A stretch of 64,000 nucleotides of DNA. It comes from Trileptium ribeirensis. Taxonomy: Eukaryota; Nematoda; Enoplea; Enoplida; Thoracostomopsidae. The stretch lies in contig JASANE010020195.1 in assembly GCA_030248225.1 (NCBI GenBank), positions 1 through 64,000 of the forward strand. The letters are read 5' to 3'. Within the stretch, counting starts at the first letter, position 1. Every line of letters begins with the position of its first letter. Positions 58,852 to 64,000 of this stretch are shown one piece after another. The notes beneath the pieces were generated by a model. It was given only the letters and a program-made list of their open reading frames with translations, made no database searches and was not told where the DNA came from. A program made the translations under genes and the position numbers.

Positions 58852-59928
58852 CAGGGAGTAACCGGAATTCCGTTTCCGGTTCCGGCGAAAATCGTGTTCC
58901 GGTTGCGGTTCCGGCAAAGGGCAAAAACCATACCGGAACCGGAATTCCGGTTTAAAATTTTTGTTTGAAATTTTCCACGTTTTTTACTTCATCCTGTAAT
59001 CCAAACATATGTAATATATATATTATACAATGATCAAGCTCCAATACTACCGAACAAAAGAAAAGATTAACTAACCAATTTGCCGTGTGAAACGTAAGTA
59101 GGGCACATAATTTGAGCAGGAATTTTTCATAATAACCTGCAGGAGTCTGTTAAATCAAAGCCAGGTCGATGCTTGTAGCAGCTATTTTACACATCCAGAA
59201 GTCTGTGGGATACGTTTGATTTAAACCGGTCCAACTCGGTAACAGAGTATGGCTTACGCAGAAGTACTTAGGGTATGCTTGGCTAACATAAATTGCGTCA
59301 AGCACCCGCCAGTGCGCTTGTAAACTTGGTAAATCAGTCTAAATTGAAGTAAACTAACATTATCTGCAACGCAGCTAGAAACTGCTTTCTTGGCAATGAA
59401 CTGTATTTATTGAAACTGCGCGAGCAGCATCACAGTGTGTCTCATTTGTAGCATTCTGATTAGAAAGTTATTATCATTATGATCTAACTGACGGGCACTG
59501 TTTGTCCAACGCTAGCCTAAACAGTGTCTCTGACCACTGATCAGAAAAATACCTTCTATCTATCATTTTCTCTTCGAATCGTATAAACCAATAATTTTGT
59601 TTCCTACAGAAGAACATGCAACAAACGTATGTGCAGTAAAGGGAGGCGACTGGAGACAGAGCGAAAGTGTGTATTCTACGCTCCAAGCTTTGTAAGCACA
59701 TTCGATTTGACGCAGTATACGCAATGGTGTATAGTGGAAGACATTTTTTGCTCTGAATGTCCAAAAACGGACATTTTTGATCTATAAATAAACATTATTA
59801 GCTTCCTCAGGCTCTTTAAAGTTTCAGAAAGGCAATAATATCATCGCAATACATTAAGTTTAATGTAAAAATTATTTTTAATGCATTTTAAATCCACTAT
59901 ACCTTCATTTCTTCCATCATCTGTTTTA
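58852..59928 (+). mobile_element. hAT-like family A copy 5, inserted in Merlin and 3'-interrupted
   Basis: Starts CAGGGAGTAACCGGAATTCC at 58852 directly after CCTCTTAT and follows copy 1 to CATCATCTGTTTTA (59928). There it is replaced by an (AAT)n tract and LINE sequence. It lacks the roughly 95-bp deletion seen in copies 2 and 4, so it belongs with copy 1. Its right end and second target octamer should lie beyond the LINE, outside the window. Confidence 0.88.
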
Positions 59929-59945
59929 ATAATAATAATAATCAC

Positions 59946-60522
59946 AATGTGAGGTTCCCACCAACCACCCGGCGAAACCAGCTCGGCATTCCTGTGTAAA
60001 AACCGGGGTAAAGTACTTTTATATAAAGGTCTTAGATTAAATACTTAGTTGACATTACTATCTTTGCAACCTTTACTAAGAGCCCTGGAAGACAGTATAA
60101 TTAAGGTAAACTAACTTTAACTACACAATCGGTATGCCAAGCTGACTTCAATTTTTTTTAGTTTATTTCACTGCCTCATTACGAATCACCCCTCCGGCAC
60201 CACACATATCGGAGGCTTCACCTTAGCCGTTCTCCGACCTATGACGCACCTTGCAGGGTGAAACGTATATAACATATAAAACATACAGAGAAATCAACCA
60301 ATAAATATCACTAGTAAAATGAAACAACAAGTTAGTATACGTAAATATAGTCATAGAGGCATAATTTCGAACATAAGCAATACGAGATGGTTAATGGAGG
60401 ATGACAAGGGGGGTAAAATCCCTTCATTAGACATCCTTATCATTCGTAGCCTTAAAAGCAAAAGCGAAGCTGCTAAAACAAGTTTCTAGAGAACTTTAAA
60501 TATTGGGAAAAATCGATGGAAT
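59946..60522 (-). other. LINE 3' untranslated region
   Basis: Lies between the ORF2 stop at 60523 and the (ATT)n tail. No frame or recognisable structure. Confidence 0.7.
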
Positions 60523-63285
60523 TTAGTCTACAAATAAAAGTAAAGTACGGGCCGTGACAACGGGCTGCTCATTGTTTACGTAAGCAGGTAAGGAATTCCA
60601 AATAACAACCCTGAAAGCAAAACTATTCTTACATTGTGTACGAATGCATCTAACAACGAAAAGCTTCAACGGATGACCGCGTGTTGCGCGCACGTCTGAT
60701 AACTGGAAAAAATCTGCTAATTTAAGCACGGATTCTTTATGAACAATTTGATAAAGAGCCAAATCTATGTGAATACGCCTTAACTCAAGTGGTATTAAGT
60801 TAAGGTGTTTCAGACGGTCCAAATAGCACGCGTTGGCATAACCCATTCGAGCATACAGTCTCCGTGTAAAATATCGTTGCACTGACTCAACTTTATCTAT
60901 ATCCAGTAATAGAGTTGGTGACCATACTGGTGCACAATATTCCAAAATACTACGAACATAACTTTTATACGCAACCAGCAAAGCATGTAAATTGGACGAG
61001 ACAAAACATCTGAAAAGCATATTTACCATCATATACGCTCGATGAACGACAACACTAACATGATGGGTAGACTTGAGATCAGACTTAAACCAAACACCTA
61101 AATCCTTTATCGTAGAAACATCGGGTAAATGCAAACCATCAATAGTATAGTTAAAAGAGTTGACGTGATACCTAGCGTACCAGCTGTAAAAGTGAAACAT
61201 TTCTCAGCAGCAATAGATAACTGCCAATCGACTGCCCATTTTTTCAAAGCATTTATTCCGGATTGTAATATAAAATGATCCTGGTTCGTTTTAATACACT
61301 TGTAGATTTTCACATCGTCTGCATAAAATTTATGCTTTACATTACATAAAACAGAAGATAAATCATTTATAAAAATTAAAAATAATAATGGTCCCAGGAC
61401 AGAGCCCTGAGGAACCCCAGAAGTGACAGAACAGTATTCACCAAATGAATTATTTATCATCACACGCTGTTTCCTATCAGACAAGAAATTAGATATCCAC
61501 GACAACAATCGACCAGAAATACCACATCTGTAAAGTTTTACACACAACTTTTCATGAGTAACAGTATCAAAAGCTTTAGAAAAATCAAAAAATACAACTT
61601 TACAAAAATTGCCATTATCTACTAACCGAGAAACATCATTATAACATTCCATCAGCTGCGTAAGCGTTGACTTACCTACAACAAAGCCGTGTTGGTTATC
61701 GGAAATTTTTTTGTGCCTATACAAAAAATCAAACATTTGCTTCTTAACTATCTTTTCCATCACACGACAAGCCACGTTAGTAAGAGCGATCGGCCTGTAG
61801 TTGCTAGCTAGTGTAGGATCTCCCTTTTTAAAAAGAGGCTTTATGTCAGCACATTTCCATGCCAAAGGAATCTTTCCAGTTTCAAAAGATTTTCTAAAAA
61901 TGATACTAAGGGGATAACTAAGCTCTAAGCACATGCGTTTATAAAAATAACTAGGTAAACCATCAGGCGTGTGGCTACATTTATCATTCAAACTACGCAA
62001 AGCAGACAACACATTAAATAAATTAAAATCAACCAATGACATTGTATAACTATTATTTTCATAAGACGAAGGTACATATCCATTGTCTAGAACAAAAACA
62101 TCGCTAAAATGTGAATTTAAAATATCACATTTAGAATCGGTGTCTAAAATAAGTTCATTATTTGCATTTAACAACGGGCCAACTTCTTCATTCTTTAGCC
62201 TTTTATGCTTAATAAATTTATAAACGTTGTTGAGATTTTTACTGGTCAAAATTTTGTTCTCTTCTCTTAGTTCAAATTCAGAAACAAGCTTATTACAATA
62301 AGTAAGCTGATTTTTATAGCGAACCATATCACCATTAGTTTTACGAAAGTAATCTTTTTAAACGAAAAGCTCTTTTGATTTCAATAGGATATCGAACGCG
62401 ACGACCGGCATGAATCATCACAATAGGCACATAACAAGAAATACCATCATACACAACTGACACAAATTTATCCCACATCTTATCAACAGCGTCCTGTTGA
62501 GAAAGTAAACTATACCAATCTTTGGAAACAATATAGTTAGAAAACAATGCGTAGTTCATTTTGCGAAAGTTTAATTTACGAATATATACTTGGAGATTTG
62601 GTTGCAGAACCAACGATTTGAAAATTAACTGAGCAATGATCGCTGGTAGAAAAAGGTTCAGAAACCGAAACATTACTGATATTAGAAGCACTAGAAGTAT
62701 GCACTAAATCTAGTATATTATCTTCTCGAGTTTTTTGAGTAACTAGTTGAGTAAGTCCATTTGAGAAACAAAAATTTAGAAAATCCTTACCAACTGTATC
62801 ATTTGAAGACCTGTTTGACCAATTAATTTGCGAATAATTAAAATCACCAACCAATGTGACAGGGTATGATATTTCACACAATGAACTAAGAAAATCTAAC
62901 ATGACAGACTCCGAAGCAGACAAACTAGGTGGACGGTAAACGCAAATAATCCTATGTGGTTTAAGTAAATGTAAATCAACGGTAACAACCTCGAAACTAG
63001 TCGATGTTAATTTCTGGGGTACAATATTATACCTAATACTGTTTTTTATCAGTATTGCTACACCACCACCGACTCTGACTATCCTATCGCAACGCACGAC
63101 ATCATAATTGGGTTCAGAAATTAGAGTGTTAGGCACACTATCGTTTAACCAAGTTTCGGTAATGAAATATATGGACGCAGATTCATTTCTTAGGCAGTAG
63201 CGAAAATCTGGCATTTTGTTTAAAAGACTGCGAGCATTGAACAATACACATTTTAAATATGAGAACTTAGATTGAAACTTTACCC
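60523..63285 (-). pseudogene. LINE ORF2: endonuclease and reverse transcriptase, frameshifted
   Basis: Readable from about 63285 ('LKCVLFNARSLLNKM'), overlapping the end of ORF1. Endonuclease motifs: 'FITETWLND' (catalytic Glu), 'VGDFNYSQINW' and 'STSDHCSVNF' (SDH box). The linker has 'KDWYSLLSQQDAVDKMWDKF'. RT: 'PDGLPSYFYKRM', 'IKPLFKKGDPTLASNYRPI', 'FFDFSKAFDTV', 'GVPQGSVLGPLLF' and the active site 'FYADD' at 61314-61328, then the thumb and C-terminal region with 'SILEYCAPVWSP' (about 60930). Single-base-type frameshifts lie near 62.58 kb, 62.33 kb and 61.16 kb. Family role: nicks target DNA and primes reverse transcription of its own RNA. All catalytic motifs visible are intact, so the copy is fairly young. 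Confidence 0.92.
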
Positions 63286-63288
63286 CGC

Positions 63289-63996
63289 CTATTGGTTTCC
63301 CAAGAATACATCCACATCAAATTTATAGGATGTATCCTTGGTGCCACCAGAAAGTTTACCATTCTTTTCATCACAGTTATCCAATTTAATAACAGATTCA
63401 TTGACAACTATATAACGTGTCTTTTGAGCAATTACTGATTTATTGATTTTTGCACAACGCTCACGAAGTGTCTTTAAAAAAGCAAGTTTTTCCGGAGGAA
63501 GTGACCTTCGAATATACACACCTTTCCAACAATCCATCTTTTTGAGCTGTTTCGCCTCATGCATTACAGAGTCCAAACAAAACGATGCGAAATGAACTTT
63601 AACAAGACGAGGATTTTCCTCCTCACTAGGAGGTTTTCTACCCATTCTAAATACCTCCTTCACAACAACGCACTGATCTAATTCACGGCATAGCTTTTGT
63701 ACAGTTTCCAGATCGGAACTAGATTCCGGCAACCCTATAATTACAGCGCTCTTTCGCCGCATTTCCTCCTCAGATGATGACCGTATGTGATTTATAGCCG
63801 CTGAATTTACCGTTGATACAGCACTGTTAGTGACAATTTCCGCCCAAGATTTTAACTGTTCGGGCTCGGGTGTTGCAGGAACTGTATTCGTTTGTTGCAG
63901 ATCAGCAACGGACGCACATAAATTGTTTACCTTCGAACCAAGGTCACCAACGACTTTGGACAGTTCAGTCAAAGTATCATTGTTGTCAAGAATCAC
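63289..63996 (-). CDS. LINE ORF1 RNA-binding protein (possibly 5'-partial)
   Basis: An N-terminal heptad-like stretch ('LTELSKVVGDLGSKVNNL') suggests a coiled coil for trimer formation. A Ser/Thr/Ala linker follows, then an RRM-like core with 'SAVIIGLPESSSDLETVQKL', 'VFRMGRK', 'RLVKVHFAS' and 'KGVYIRRSLPPEKLAFLK', as in ORF1 proteins of CR1/Jockey-type LINEs. It ends 'FLGNQ' with a stop at 63289, a few bases into ORF2. The Met at 63996 is 5 bases from the window edge, so the true start may lie outside. Binds element RNA as a chaperone in the ribonucleoprotein. Confidence 0.85.
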   Translation of the reverse strand: MILDNNDTLTELSKVVGDLGSKVNNLCASVADLQQTNTVPATPEPEQLKSWAEIVTNSAVSTVNSAAINHIRSSSEEEMRRKSAVIIGLPESSSDLETVQKLCRELDQCVVVKEVFRMGRKPPSEEENPRLVKVHFASFCLDSVMHEAKQLKKMDCWKGVYIRRSLPPEKLAFLKTLRERCAKINKSVIAQKTRYIVVNESVIKLDNCDEKNGKLSGGTKDTSYKFDVDVFLGNQ

Positions 63997-64000
63997 AGAA

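Larger units (their letters stand above)
59929..64000 (-). mobile_element. CR1/Jockey-like LINE (non-LTR retrotransposon), 5' end outside window
   Basis: The minus strand carries ORF1, an apurinic-like endonuclease and a reverse transcriptase, then a 3' UTR ending ...CCTCACATTGTG(ATT)n at 59929-59945. A short microsatellite tail instead of poly(A) is usual for CR1/L2-type elements. It is inserted within hAT copy 5. ORF2 has three frameshifts, so this copy is inactive. Clade assignment is from motif style only. Confidence 0.88.

Overview
This is animal nuclear DNA, most probably from an invertebrate. Conserved protein segments are split by GT/AG introns, one intron tract is about 13 kb long, and most recognisable content is eukaryotic mobile DNA: Helitron, hAT, Merlin, a CR1/Jockey-like LINE and a trace of an LTR-retrotransposon gag. 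I cannot name the species. There are no bacterial-type operons and no convincing tRNA or rRNA genes.

Layout. 1-268 (minus) is the N-terminal end of a frameshifted gag-like gene running off the left edge. 0.3-18.4 kb is almost gene-free. It holds two copies of a dispersed GC-rich repeat, a 1.1-kb hAT-type non-autonomous element with target-site duplication (10132-11216), and a broken PHD-like zinc-finger ORF lying between short inverted repeats (about 14.2-15.8 kb). 18.5-33.7 kb (minus) is the only recognisable host gene, an N-terminal acetyltransferase 50 (NAA50/san) homologue. Three coding exons with good splice junctions are visible. A short first exon and the exon between 'RRLGLG' and 'HVQ' could not be placed.

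23-59 kb carries a family of about 1.1-kb hAT-like elements with CAGGG(A/G)(A/G)TAACCGG termini, CCGGTTCCGG-rich ends and 8-bp target duplications. Two lie as a near-identical inverted pair (35162-36243 and 38037-39122). The second of these sits in a chimeric structure that looks like a gene-conversion or template-switch scar. 42.5-43.1 kb is a cluster of tRNA-promoter-like repeats.

45575-55399 is one large Helitron (5' TC, 3' hairpin plus CTGG, between A and T). It has a tandem-repeat 5' half that includes two 0.84-kb non-autonomous derivatives. Its coding half holds a leader ORF with a 2A-like GDIEQNPGP motif followed by a PHD-type zinc finger, then a Rep/helicase ORF broken only by one single-base frameshift and one stop codon. 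It sits inside an older lysine/glutamate-rich minus-strand coding remnant.

58.2-64 kb is a three-level nest: a Merlin (IS1595-like) transposase gene cut by a hAT element, which is cut in turn by a LINE (minus strand) running off the right edge. The LINE has ORF1, endonuclease and reverse transcriptase, with three frameshifts. The most unusual item is the 2A plus PHD leader inside the Helitron.
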